Source: Branchiostoma floridae
Lineage: Eukaryota; Chordata; Leptocardii; Amphioxiformes; Branchiostomatidae
Assembly: GCF_000003815.2 (NCBI RefSeq)
Contig: NC_049992.1
Span: forward strand, 4,274,998 to 4,338,997
DNA: 64,000 nt
Reading direction: 5' to 3'
Numbering within the stretch: the first letter of the stretch is position 1; every line of letters starts with the position of its first letter. A program made the position numbers and the translations under genes. Of this stretch, positions 32,732 to 43,903 are shown piece after piece. The notes under the pieces were generated by a model that worked only from the letters and a program-made list of their open reading frames with translations, made no database searches and had not been told where the DNA came from.

Positions 32732-33589
32732 TTTGTCAGACCGTCGGAGGCCACAGCTTAGTGCAGTCAGTGCTTCAACCCTGACAGTGCAAGTCTGCTG
32801 TTGACGTGGTAGCGTTGAGTTGATAAACAGCTTTAAGTTACTCACAGTCAGGTGGATCTACCAACAACATTTGACCTTTAATTGTCCATGAGACTCTCTT
32901 CCCTAAATGTCACGTTTGTTTTACTGGTATAGTAAGCTTAGCTTGAATATAATCGCGCTCCTAAAGTTGTCACCTGCCGCCACCTCTCGGGAAGGGGGAT
33001 TGTTTGTTTGTTTGTTTGTTTGTTTGTCATTAACCCCAACCAGCGAGAGCTTGTGTAAACACAGGCTGATAATAAACCTATGTGCCCTGAGTTATAATCT
33101 CAGGGAAGGGTCAAGGTTGAAATTATAGATCATTTATCGAAAGCATAATTTTTGCTCATACAAACGTCCGAAGAGACCATTTGTCCAACTGTATAAGACG
33201 TCGAATTTGTCACTGTGACCAAATCAACTCTTTGGTTGGATATTGGTGACAGATTAAGACATTAGACATCAGTAAATATCATATTATTGTTAAAATGATA
33301 ATCATGAAGGGATATGTCTATGATTATAAGTTGTTTTGTAGCTTGTACATTTACGGAGACGGAAACCTCTTGTCTGCCATGCGGGAGAGAGTCGTGTGGG
33401 GGCATTTCATGCTGCAACGTTAACAGATGAAGTGATCTGAACTTGCCGATATGGCCTGAGCTTCCACCTCTGTGTGACTTTGTGCAATACTCTCATGTAA
33501 CTATGAACTCATGTGTATATTATGTTATGTGTGTGAGCTTGCCTGAGGAAACAAATTGTTGCATTTTTTAATCATATATGTCTCCTTGG

Positions 33590-33870
33590 TGACGCCAAGG
33601 TGGTCAGGTTGCAAGCTGGCGATGTGGTTAAGGATGTGGACTAAGAATCTAAATGTTCTAGCTCAAATCGCCAGCAGGCCCGAATGTATTACCTATTTCC
33701 TAACTTGGTTATTAGAGAGGTGTTTGAGAACTACCGCATCTCGAGCTCGTTAAAGATCCAACCACGCATATCGAAAAGAGTATGGGCCCATCCCAGTGTG
33801 AGTTGATCAAACCTTCCAGTTGGTCTTGAGCAGCTGGTACTTACGTGCTAAGCATTAAGGTGGTTTACTG
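33590..33870 (+). mobile_element. probable tRNA-derived SINE
   Basis: AAGCTGGCGATGTGGTTAAG, GTGGACTAAGAATCTAAATG and CTAGCTCAAATCGCC resemble a worn tRNA head. GTTAAAGATCCAACCACGCA and GTGAGTTGATCAAACCTTCC form the body seen in other copies at 27764 and 39540. Boundaries are approximate. Confidence 0.45.
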
Positions 33871-34548
33871 TTTATTCGAAACAAACGGAGATGTGACCCC
33901 GCTGATTTAGTGTACTTCACAGTGGCCACACTAAATTTGTATTTGTGACATTGACTCATTTACTTAGTGGGGCAGACTGAAAATATTGCGATGATGCATG
34001 CACAATAAGACAGAGATCATTACTGGTAAACTTTGCTTTATTTCTAGTCACGGGAAAGACGTACACGTCTGCATCAAATGTGCAAATATCACTTTTACAT
34101 GCCCACATTCCCATCTGCCCCAACCTGTTACGATTATACTTGACTGAACTGAAGTTACACTTAGTACCTTAGTACAAACGTAAAATGACATAGTTTGAGA
34201 GTCGGGTCCCTGAAGCTTCAAGACTATCTCTTTTGTCTGGAACCATAAACCATACACCTCAATCTCTGTACTCAATGTAAGTCATTAGCAGTGAACCTGT
34301 ACTGTACTACACGTTTATAATCCATTCTGACCCTACCTATGAAGATTATTATTTTGCTATTTACCTAAGCTGTAGATAAACTTAGATAGCTTGTTAGATA
34401 GAATGAACTCACAATGAAAGTCCTTATATCTATGTCAAACACCGAGAAAATGGTTTTGTCTAGGTAGGACAAAATCACACCAAACTGACAGAATTCAATC
34501 TCCTTACTCGTTGTTGGTTATGACCAGTGAAGGTATACTTGACTTCGG

Positions 34549-36206
34549 CTAGGGAACAGCTGCACTGACTTCACACACATAATATTTACTAAAGGAGCAT
34601 GGAATATCGTTCCACTTGTAGCCATAGACGTCTCTCCACTCAACACAGTCCTCACCAGAGCCACCATCGTCAGGTTCCCCTGTATACCAGTCAGACCAGC
34701 CGGTGAGCGCCGTCCCGTCTTCCCACACAAAGGCTCCCTCATCTGCCTGATCTGTCAGGCCGAACCAGATGGAGCCAATGGAGTACCTGGTCAGTTGGTT
34801 GACCAGGAAGTTGTTGGTTGCCTGGTCCTTAGGCATGGCAAGACGCCCACCGAGAATTTGACAGGCAGACCTGGCACCAGCGTAGTTCGGCCGGTCAGTA
34901 GAGAAGCTGAAGCATCTGTCCTGGAACTTGACATAACCGTTGGGACAGGCTAGCTTCTCATGGAAAGCTGTGCAATGGAATGAATTGTTTTAAGGAGCGG
35001 CTGGCATATTCAAATGAAATGCTTTAGAAAAAAATCTACTTTTTTGGCACATCGTTGCTGGTTTGATTGTTTTCCTGTGAACAGTTTTTGTAATTTTCTT
35101 GTACTGTGTTTGCCTTGGCCAAAGGAACCTGATGACGTTTGCGACCATACTGTAAATCGTAAAAAGAGAAGTTGCAAAATGAGTAAATATATGCCATGGT
35201 TTAAAAACAATATCGAATAATGGTATTCAATTGTCTCTTTTCCTTATCGTAGGATGGCATCGCTTAGTAATACTCGATACCCCATATGCGCGCATGGTGG
35301 CCAAGACACTCTGCTCCACTCATTTGCATACATATCAGGAGATTCTTAGTAAGCAAGCACTTTGACCTTTCCATTCTTTACTATCACACCAGCACGGTCC
35401 GTACCGTAAAGGTTAACAAGACACAAAAGGAAACCTGAGAATATGCACCAGCAGTGGTATGCAGGTCAACTTTGTTCACTATNNNNNNNNNNNNNNNNNN
35501 NNNNNNNNNNNNNNNNNNNNNNNNNNNNNNNNNNNNNNNNNNNNNNNNNNNNNNNNNNNNNNNNNNNNNNNNNNNNNNNNNNCTACAGCTACTAGTGTCC
35601 TATACGCGTACCTGGTACAGCGACAACTGTTGACAACGACCGTTCTGTTCGTCTACCTTTTCGAAACGTGATCAACATTTCTAGGCCGCCAGTGCATCGC
35701 ACCTAGATTTCATCATAATTTCTGGGCATATAAGACTCGCCTTGTTTAAGGAGCGCTACTTCTCCTGTCAGATTCCTGACCTGTTCCTCCAACTCTGCCA
35801 GCCGAACGTCCTGGAGTACAACAGAATTTAATCAAATATTAGTTTCTCGATATGAGCTTGCCCATGGCCACTTGAATTTGAAAAGACGTTCTACATAACG
35901 TGGACTTCACTTATAGCTTAATCTCCCATTCTCCCACTAGGAGAGATACCGCATACAGAGTACATACAGTTAAACAACGCGTAATTCACTTTACTAGCCA
36001 CGATAATTCACCTAACTGTTCAATATACAGAGCAGTGAACAATGACTCACAATTCCAAACTTCTGTTCTAAGGACAGGTCTTTCTAGAGGCGTGCAAGCT
36101 TGGTCCGCGGGAAATAAAGGGATAATAAGGGGATACAACTCGCACCTGGCTGGTTCCCGTCTCGTCGCTTTCCCCCTGCTTGTCCCTGTCGTTGTGAACA
36201 TGAATG
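34549..36206 (-). CDS. secreted C-type lectin SEC3 (EPD-type CTLD), first exon cut by gap
   Basis: Exon 1 is visible from 36206 down to its donor at 36146 (the signal-peptide part lies in the gap 36207-36306). Exon 2 is 35810-35741 (neck, LAELEEQVRNLTGEVALLK) and exon 3 is 34967-34549 (138 residues plus stop). The CTLD starts AFHEKLACPNGYVKF, has six cysteines, WFGLTDQADEG, GEPDDGGSGEDC and WNDIPC. EPD replaces EPN or QPD, so sugar preference is uncertain. The neck exon is followed by GCGAGT, which needs a GC-AG intron; the copy at 41090 has the same donor, while SEC1 and SEC2 have GT. The protein is identical to the last part of SEC4 in the opposite orientation. A family poly(A) signal lies at 34042-34037. 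Confidence 0.85.
35483..35582. other. assembly gap, 100 N
   Basis: Between the SEC3 CTLD and neck exons, near the centre of the inverted region. The inverted partner near 41250-41330 is continuous, and the same segment elsewhere carries a decamer array, which may have caused the break. Confidence 1.
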
Positions 36207-36306
36207 NNNNNNNNNNNNNNNNNNNNNNNNNNNNNNNNNNNNNNNNNNNNNNNNNNNNNNNNNNNNNNNNNNNNNNNNNNNNNNNNNNNNNNNNNNNNNN
36301 NNNNNN
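36207..36306. other. assembly gap, 100 N
   Basis: To its left the sequence is a direct copy of 26520-27179 (offset 9027); to its right it is an inverted copy of 25493-26404. A switch from direct to inverted copy across a gap suggests a misjoin at the decamer array. Confidence 1.
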
Positions 36307-37218
36307 AAAGGAACGAAGCATGAAGCAAATTCAAATAAAATCGATGGTAATATTAGGAAAAGGTAAACTGTGATCGGCAAATGCATTTTGCGGCTTGTTC
36401 CACGAAATTCCTATAGCAATGGTTCAATGGAGGAATGAATATTGATGAGACCTATCTATGCATATCTATGTTCATGTACGTGTTAATGTGGTTATAACAT
36501 TCCTTAGAATATCCATATTACATTTATATTATAAAATTTCACAAGAAGAAATGGATTATGTCGAGAACGATTACGCATATTTTATCATAAAAAGCCATGC
36601 TATGTGGATATAGTTGTTAAAAAAATGCAATGATAGCAAAGTTACAAGTATATGTATTGCACAATTTGTAAGAACTTGACCTTAGAGAAATATAGGTCGC
36701 ATGTTCGAACCCAGGGAAGTCGACGATCGGAAGTTCGAGCCCAGCATGTTGGGAATTATTTTTCCTTCCTTTTTTTTCACACTTTCATTAATATTAATAC
36801 AACGCCTTAAATTTGTTTTGCAACCAGGACATCTAAACCCGGCATTGGGATTTTTTATCATCAGCGAGGGCCTGATGTCGGTCGCAAGAGGCAGAAATTT
36901 ATTTGTATTGAATATGACGGAAAATTGTTGACAGAAATTGTATTTACCAATATCCTTTGCACAAATTCCTCACGTTGGCACCTTTCTTCCCGCCAAAATG
37001 ATGAATACTCATGGTACAACTTGATGAAATCTCTTTGGTACAATGTATATATGTCTCTCCTTTTACAGCTTTTCTTTCGTTGTGAACGAGCGAGAAGATA
37101 TGTCTCCAGTCTCCAGAAAACCATGTTGTTGGCCCTGTTAAAAGGAGCTGTCATGCTCGTGGGGCAGCAGTTTATTAGCATATCTTTCCTGACCGGATTT
37201 CGCGGGTCATTTGCATGC
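36307..37218. repeat. right arm of inverted repeat IR1
   Basis: Reverse complement of 25493-26404. It ends on both sides of the window's apparent symmetry centre and holds no lectin exon. Confidence 0.9.
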
Positions 37219-38669
37219 GGCGCTCCCCTCTAGGGAGAATAAAAGCCACCCAAATACAACAACAACGTTACAATCTTGCCTCATCCTGAAAATGTATAAT
37301 AATCGATATTCATCTACCACCCAATGAATTTTAGTCCTTACTTTCTTATCTGAGTTCCGTTTCTTTGTATTTCGCAGATCTTCAAAGAATGATTTAGCCA
37401 CACAAAAACAACAGCCTGAAACAGCGCTGTAAAAATTTGATAATGTCAAATTCTCGGTAAAATAAAACACGTTTCATAGGCTTCTAACGCCCGCAGTACC
37501 GATTCCTTATATTCTCATTGATTTTGTTTAAGTTTGCTTCATACTCCATTCCTTTTCGTTCCTTTTCGTTCCTTTTCGTTCCTTTTCGTTCCTTTTCGTT
37601 CCTTTTCGTTCCTTTTCGTTCCTTTTCGTTCCTTTTCGTTCCTTTTCGTTCCTTTTCGTTCCTTTTCGATCCTTTTCGCACTTTCGGTACACCGGCGTAT
37701 AGGACACTAGTAGCTGTAGTATAGTTGAAGTTGCCTATACAAGTAGGTTGATACGACTCTTGTATGCATTGCAATGTTATGGGACAAAATAGTGAACAAA
37801 GTTGACCTGCATACCACTGCTGGTGCATATCTTCTATTCTCAGGTTTCCTTTTGTGTCTTGTTAACTTTTACGGTACCGACCGTGCTGGTGTGATAGTAA
37901 AGAATAGGTTTAAAGAGCTTGCATACTAAGAATCCCCTGATATACATGCAGATGATTGGAGCAGAGTCTCTTGTCTGCCATTGGGTATCGTGTAACACTA
38001 AGCGATACCAACACATTTCCATTAGATTTTCCTGCTTAATTCCAACACTTTTTTCATCATGTCCGTTTGCAATAACTTTGGAATATATCAAGGAAAATGA
38101 AACTACTAGTATTGGAGCATGGTCAGAATTTATAACATTTTCGTGTCATCTGAAGAGAAAAGGCCTGCTTTGAGGGCAATAAAAATGGAACAATTATGGA
38201 ACACTGTTGAACATGTTAAGAATATTTTCCATCGCACGATGCTCTGTGATGGCTAACGTATGATTTGCAAGCGATTGACGCAGATAGGCTAACCTATCCG
38301 TAGCTGTATTCTGTATCTATATAGCCGGTATAACCGCCCTTCGGCGTAACACACCAGCTTCGAAGGCACGCGGCGCGGCAGCAGCTGGTTATATTACACT
38401 GAACGACCCGTTACATCTAACTTTTGCACATCTATGATATTGTTGTTAAACCAAGGCAAATATTTACTCATTTTGCGACTCTTTATGATATGGTCGCAAA
38501 CGTCAAGTTCCTTTGGCCAAGGCAACCCCGAGCACAAGAAAATGACAAAAACTGTTCACAGGAAATCAATCAAATCAGCAGTTATATGCCAGTAAAAGTA
38601 TATTTTTCTAAGCATTTCAATAATGGAGACGCCAGCATCTCATTAAAAAAATGTTTTCATTGTACACAG
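37219..38669. other. spacer before orphan CTLD exon
   Basis: Holds the second decamer array (37549-37680) and AT-rich sequence. Near 38325-38390 lies a CCGGTATAACCGCCCTTCGG / CAGCAGCTGGTTATAT segment that looks like a worn repeat. No signal-peptide or neck exon for the CTLD exon at 38670 was found here. Confidence 0.5.
37549..37680. repeat. decamer minisatellite (TTTTCGTTCC)n, copy 2
   Basis: About thirteen 10-bp units, nearly uniform, in the same orientation as 26393-26509. The flanks (GTTTGCTTCATAC before, GCACTTTCGGTA after) also match those of copy 1, so the array moved with its flanks. Confidence 0.9.
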
Positions 38670-40301
38670 GCCGTGAGAATCTAGTCTGTCGAAACGGTTC
38701 TGTCAAGTTCCAGGACAGATGCTTCAGCTTCTCTACTGACATGAAGAACTTCGTCGGTGCCAGGTCCGCCTGTCAGGCTGCCGGCGGGAGTCTGGCTATG
38801 CCTAAGGACCAGGCAACAAACGACTTCCTGCGCAACCAGCTGACCAGGTACCCTAGTGGCTCGGACGCCTGGTTCGGCCTGACAGACCTGGCGCAGGAGG
38901 GAACCTGGGTGTGGGAGGACGGGACGCCGCTCACCGGCTGGAGCAACTGGGCACCAGGGGAACCTAACGGTGGCTCTGCTGAGAACTGTGCCCATTGGCA
39001 CGGTTCGTATGGCTACAAGTGGAACGATCGGAGATGCTCTCATAGTCAGTATTATGTATGTGAAGTTAGTGCGGCCGTTCCCTAGCCTCAAAAAACGCCA
39101 AGTCACTGGTCATAACCTACAGCAAGTAAGGAGATTGAAGTTTGTCAGCTGGGTGTGATTTAGTCCTACCTATACAAAACCATTTTCTCTTTGTGATGAT
39201 ATAAGGACTTTCGTAGTGAATTTATTCTACCTGTTCACCAAGCTATCAAAGTGTACCTGTAATAAAGACTTTAAGTTATATAGTCAAAGAATAATATTGA
39301 CAGGTGGGTCCAAAGGAATGTAAAACGTGATATTTACCCTTTTGATGGATATGTAAGCTAGCATGTGAATAGAAATAATGCCATGTTAACCAGTAATGGT
39401 TTCTTTCTTCTTGTACAGCTTTACAGTTCCACTTACACAATGGGTACATTTTAAAAATCCAAAGCATCTTTCCCATCCAAAGTTTATCTGGTTATTGTTG
39501 GATACAATGATACAACTTGGTACCATCTTTGTCTGCGAGGCAGAGCACTTAAGTACAAAGTGCTTAATACCGGACTGGAAGACTTGATCTACTCACACCG
39601 GTTGGAGCCATACTATTTTCTGTGTGTGTTGTTGGATCTTTCAAGAAACAATAGTCACCTCTAAGCCGAGCGCCTGTATAGTACATGTAGCAGAAATTGG
39701 CTCATTTGCAACTTCTTAAATAAACAGTTGAACAAGAAGAATAGTGTTGCCTTTCTTTCATGGGTCAAGACCTACCAACAACGCAAATACGTAGGTTAAT
39801 CTTTCAAAGTATCTGAGGCATAGGGACATTTAAGGACAGCAGGGCCGAGCTTCGGAAGGCGTTAAGCTTGTGAGGTTGGTAACTATGATAAAATTTGTAC
39901 AGGCTATTGACCTTAATGCTGAATACTACTGTACAAATTGCTAAACAATACCGGTAGTCTAGAGTTACCAGTGCTGGGCTTCAATGGTTTACAACTTCAC
40001 ATGGCATTGTACTGACCACGTCAACAACAAGGATATCAAGTGTCATTTCCTTGTGGGACCGCAACGTTGTAGACGAAAATACTTCTTAAATCTCTCTGCA
40101 CCGAACTTCGAAGGGACCATGGGTGCGAATGTGGTGATCGTGGCCGCTGCTGTGCTGATGTTGACCATCCAGACTTCAGGGCAGCCGACCTGGGACTGTT
40201 CCGGTCCGAGGACCGAGGAGAAGTGTGTGTGCAGCCCTGTCATTCATGTCCACAACGACAGGGAGAAGCAGGAGGAAAGCGACGAGACGGGAACCAGCCA
40301 G
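38550..40301. repeat. right arm of inverted repeat IR2
   Basis: Reverse complement of about 27119-28850, holding the SEC5 CTLD exon, a spacer with a SINE tail (39540-39645) and the SEC4 signal-peptide exon. Confidence 0.85.
38670..39085 (+). CDS. secreted C-type lectin SEC5, CTLD exon only (EPN type)
   Basis: An AG acceptor at 38668-38669 opens an exon that reads RENLVCRNGSVKFQDRC, then 137 residues to a TAG. Six cysteines, WFGLTDLAQEGTWVWEDG, GEPNGGSAENC and WNDRRC give a complete mannose-type CTLD. It is the inverted partner of the SEC2 exon (28316-28731) but differs by several residues (DMKNFVGAR for DTKNYAGAR; NWAPGEPN for NWYPGEPN), so it is a diverged allele or paralogue. No upstream exons are present between 37.2 and 38.67 kb; they may have been lost at the assembly join. 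A plus-strand AATAAA is at 39261-39266. Confidence 0.82.
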
Positions 40302-42228
40302 GTGAGTCTTAGTTAGAGTTTTTATATCCCTTGAGTTTTTATCCCTTTATTTCCCCCCGGCCAGGCGTGTACGGCTCTAGAAAGACCTGTCATTAGAACA
40401 GAAGTTTGGAATTGTGAGTCATTGTTCATTATTGCTCTGTATATTGAACAGTTAGGTGAGTTATCGTGGATAGTAAAGTGAATTAGACGTGTTTAACTGT
40501 ATTTATGTCATACCTGTGACGCGAAAACGTTCGATACGGGTGTTCCGGCCGGGCCATAACTTCCGTATCGCACAGGTTCGAAAGGCGTATCACACGGGCT
40601 CAATTTAAATAAATCGAACTGTTTCGAGCGGGCCGAGTGCGGTGCCATCGAAAGTTCGAATACCTGATTCGGACGTTGGAATATTACTGTTGCAACACTT
40701 TTTGTTCGAAGGCACCAAATTTGTTCAACGTCTGGCGCATTTCGCATCAAAACAAGGGTTTTCTCAGGTGGGTATGACATAAATAAAATACAATACGGTG
40801 TATTCCGCATCACCCTCTGTCCAAGCCCTCCCGCTGATACGGAATACACCGTGTTGTATTCTATATGTACTCTATACGCAGTATCTTTCCTAGTGGGAGA
40901 ATGGGAGAATAAGCTATAAGTGAAGTCCAAGTTATGTAGAACGTCTTTTCAAATTCAAGTGGCCATGGGCAAGCTCATATCGAGAAACTAATATTTGATT
41001 AAATTCTGTTGTACTCCAGGACGTTCGGCTGGCAGAGTTGGAGGAGCAGGTCAGGAATCTGACAGGAGAAGTCGCGCTCCTTAAACAAGGCGAGTCTTAT
41101 ATGCACAGAAATTATGATGAAATCTAGGTGCGATGCACTGGCGGCCTAGAAATGTTGATCACGTTTCGAAAAGGTAGACGAACAGAACGGTCGTTGTCAA
41201 CAGTTGTCGCTGTACCAGGTACGCGTATAGGACACTAGTAGCTGTAGTTGCCTATACAAGTAGGTTGATACTCAAGACTCTTGTATGCATTGCAATGTTA
41301 TGGGACAAAATAGTGAACAAAGTTGACCTGCATACTCTCAGGTTTCCTTTTGTGTCTTGTTAACCTTTACGGTACGGACCGTGCTGGTGTGATAGTAAAG
41401 AATGGAAAGGTCAAAGTGCTTGCTTACTAAGAATCTCCTGATATGTATGCAAATGAGTGGAGCAGAGTGTCTTGGCCACCATGCGCGCATATGGGGTATC
41501 GAGTATTACTAAGCGATGCCATCCTACGATAAGGAAAAGAGAAAATTGAATACCATTATTCGATATTGTTTTTAAACCATGGCATATATTTAGTCATTTT
41601 GCAACTTCTCTTTTTACGATTTACAGTATGGTCGCAAACGTCATCAGGTTCCTTTGGCCAAGGCAAACACAGTACAAGAAAATTACAAAAACTGTTCACA
41701 GGAAAACAATCAAACCAGCAACGATGTGCCAAAAAAGTAGATCTTTTTTCTAAAGCATTTCATTTGAATATGCCAGCCGCTCCTTAAAACAATTGATTCC
41801 ATTGCACAGCTTTCCATGAGAAGCTAGCCTGTCCCAACGGTTATGTCAAGTTCCAGGACAGATGCTTCAGCTTCTCTACTGACCGGCCGAACTACGCAGG
41901 TGCCAGGTCTGCCTGTCAAATTCTCGGTGGGCGTCTTGCCATGCCTAAGGACCAGGCAACCAACAACTTCCTGGTCAACCAACTGACCAGGTACTCCATT
42001 GGCTCCATCTGGTTCGGCCTTACAGATCAGGCAGATGAGGGAGCCTTTGTGTGGGAGGACGGGACGGCGCTCACCGGCTGGTCTGACTGGTATACAGGGG
42101 AACCTGACGATGGTGGCTCTGGTGAGGACTGTGTTGAGTGGAGAGACGTCTATGGCTACAAGTGGAACGATATTCCATGCTCCTTTAGTAAATATTATGT
42201 GTGTGAAGTCAGTGCAGCTGTTCCCTAG
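40119..42228 (+). CDS. secreted C-type lectin SEC4 (signal peptide, neck, EPD-type CTLD)
   Basis: Exons 40119-40301 (61 residues: signal peptide MGANVVIVAAAVLMLTIQTS, then a three-Cys segment), 41020-41089 (neck DVRLAELEEQVRNLTGEVAL) and 41810-42228 (CTLD plus stop); phases 0 and 1; 223 residues. The CTLD has the long-form six cysteines, GEPDDGGSGEDC and WNDIPC. The donor after the neck exon is GCGAGT, so a GC-AG intron is needed. Intron 1 contains two inserted foldback elements (40503-40782 and 40788-40859) that are absent from the matching introns at 27.0 and 36.0 kb. It probably forms secreted trimers; ligand unknown. Poly(A) signal at 42740-42745. COL2 follows on the same strand, the same order as SEC3-COL1. 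Confidence 0.9.
40503..40782. mobile_element. 280-bp inverted-repeat element in SEC4 intron 1
   Basis: Ends TTATGTCATACC and GGTATGACATAA are inverted. The homologous introns at about 26910 and 35940 read straight from GTACTC to GTTTAACTG-type flanks without it, which is direct evidence of insertion. The body holds several TTCGAA-centred palindromes. Confidence 0.75.
40788..40859. mobile_element. 72-bp foldback adjoining the previous element
   Basis: ATACAATACGGTGTATTCCG and its near-complement ending GTGTTGTAT form a hairpin with about 25-bp arms. It too is absent from the homologous introns, so it was inserted with or next to the 280-bp element. Confidence 0.6.
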
Positions 42229-43903
42229 CCGAAGTCAAGTATACCTTCACTGGTCATAACCAACAACGAGTAAGGAGATTGAATTCTGTCAGTTTGGTGT
42301 GATTTTGTCCTACCTAGACAAAACCATTTTCTCGGTGTTTGACATAGATATAAGGACTTTCATTGTGAGTTCATTCTATCTAACAAGCTATCTAAGTTTA
42401 TCTACAGCTTAGGTAAATAGCAAAATAATAATCTTCATAGGTAGGGTCAGAATGGATTATAAGCGTGTAGTACAGTACAGGTTCACTGCTAATGACTTAC
42501 ATGGAGTACAGAGATTGAGGTGTATGGTTTATGGTTCCAGACAAAAGAGATGTAATAGTCTTGAAGCTTCAGGGACCCGATTCTCAAACTATGTGATTTT
42601 ACTTTTGTACTAAGCTACTAAGTGTAACTTCAGTTCAGTCAAGTATAATCGTAACAGGTTGGGGCAGATGGGAATGTGGGCATGTAAAAGTGATATTTGC
42701 ACATTTGATGCAGATATGTACGTCTTTCACGTGACTAGAAATAAAGCAATGTTTACCAGTAATGATCTCTGTCTTATTGTGCATGCATCATCGCAATATT
42801 TTCAGTCTGCCCCACTAAGTAAATGAGTCAATGTCACAAATCCAAATTTAGTGTGGCCACTGTGAAGTACACTAAATCAGCGGGGTCACATCTCCGTTTG
42901 TTTCGAATAAACAGTAAACCACCTTAATGCTTAGCACGTAAGTATCAGCTACTCAAGACCAACTGGAAGGTTTGATCAACTCACACTGGGATGATCACTT
43001 CATCTGTTAGGTTAACGTTGCAGCATGAAATGCCCCCACACGACTCTCTCCCGCATGGCAGATAAGAGGTTTCCGTCTCCGTAAATGTACAAGCTACAAA
43101 ACAACTTATAATCATAGACATATCCCTTCATGATTATCATTAAAACAGTAATTTGATATTTACTGATGTCTTAATCTGTCACCAATATCCAACCAAAAAG
43201 TTGATTTGGTCACAGTGACAAATTCGACGTCTTATACAGCTGGACAAATGGTCTCTTCGGACGTTTGCATGAGCATCTTAGAAAAATCATGCTTTCGATA
43301 AATGATGTATAATTTCAACCTTGACCCTTCCCTGAGTTTATAACTCAGGGCACATAGGTTTATTATCAGCCTGTGTTTACACAAGCTCTCGCTGATTGGG
43401 GTTAATGACAAACAAACAAACAAACAAACAAACAAACCCCCTTCCCGAGAGGTGGCGGCAGGTGGCAACTTTAGGAGCGCGATTATATTCAAACTAAGTT
43501 TATTATACTAGTAAAACAAACGTGACATTTAGAGAAGAGAGTCTCATAGATAATTAAAGGTCAAATGTTAACCAGATCCACCTGACTGTGAGTAACTTGT
43601 TTGTCAACTCAACATTGCCACGTCGACAGCAGACTTGCACTGTCAGGGTTGGCGCACTGACTGCAGTAAACCGCACCAAAATGCGACAAAATGCTACCTT
43701 CTAAGCATTCCGCACCCAAATATGGCTGGTTCACCACAGTTGTTGCCATGGCAGCCTGCGTTCTAAGCGTTGTTACCATGGTAACGCAGGTGGTGGTTGT
43801 TCTGGAGGTGAGAAACTTGAGATCAGAACTCCGGGAAACAAGACTGCGTCACAAGGAAGCAGTTCTTGACGGCGGAGATCTTGCAGAGCTTCAAGACGCC
43901 AAG
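41020..43903. repeat. right arm of inverted repeat IR3
   Basis: Reverse complement of 32519-35810, covering the SEC4 neck and CTLD exons and the COL2 first exon. It lacks about 360 bp present in the left arm. Confidence 0.88.

Larger units (their letters stand above)
32519..35810. repeat. left arm of inverted repeat IR3 (SEC3 neck exon to COL1 first exon)
   Basis: Reverse complement of 41020-43903. The CTLD exons at 34549-34967 and 41810-42228 encode the same protein sequence. The left arm has an extra stretch of about 360 bp near 33441-33800 (including a SINE-like segment) that the right arm lacks at about 42990; parts of it recur near 50360-50400, so it was probably deleted from the right arm. 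Confidence 0.88.

Noticed and set aside
36690-36765. Two GTTCGANCCC motifs 36 bp apart, like tRNA T loops (also near 25970-26010)
   Set aside because: No acceptor, D or anticodon stem can be drawn around either; at most a relic of a tRNA-like repeat.
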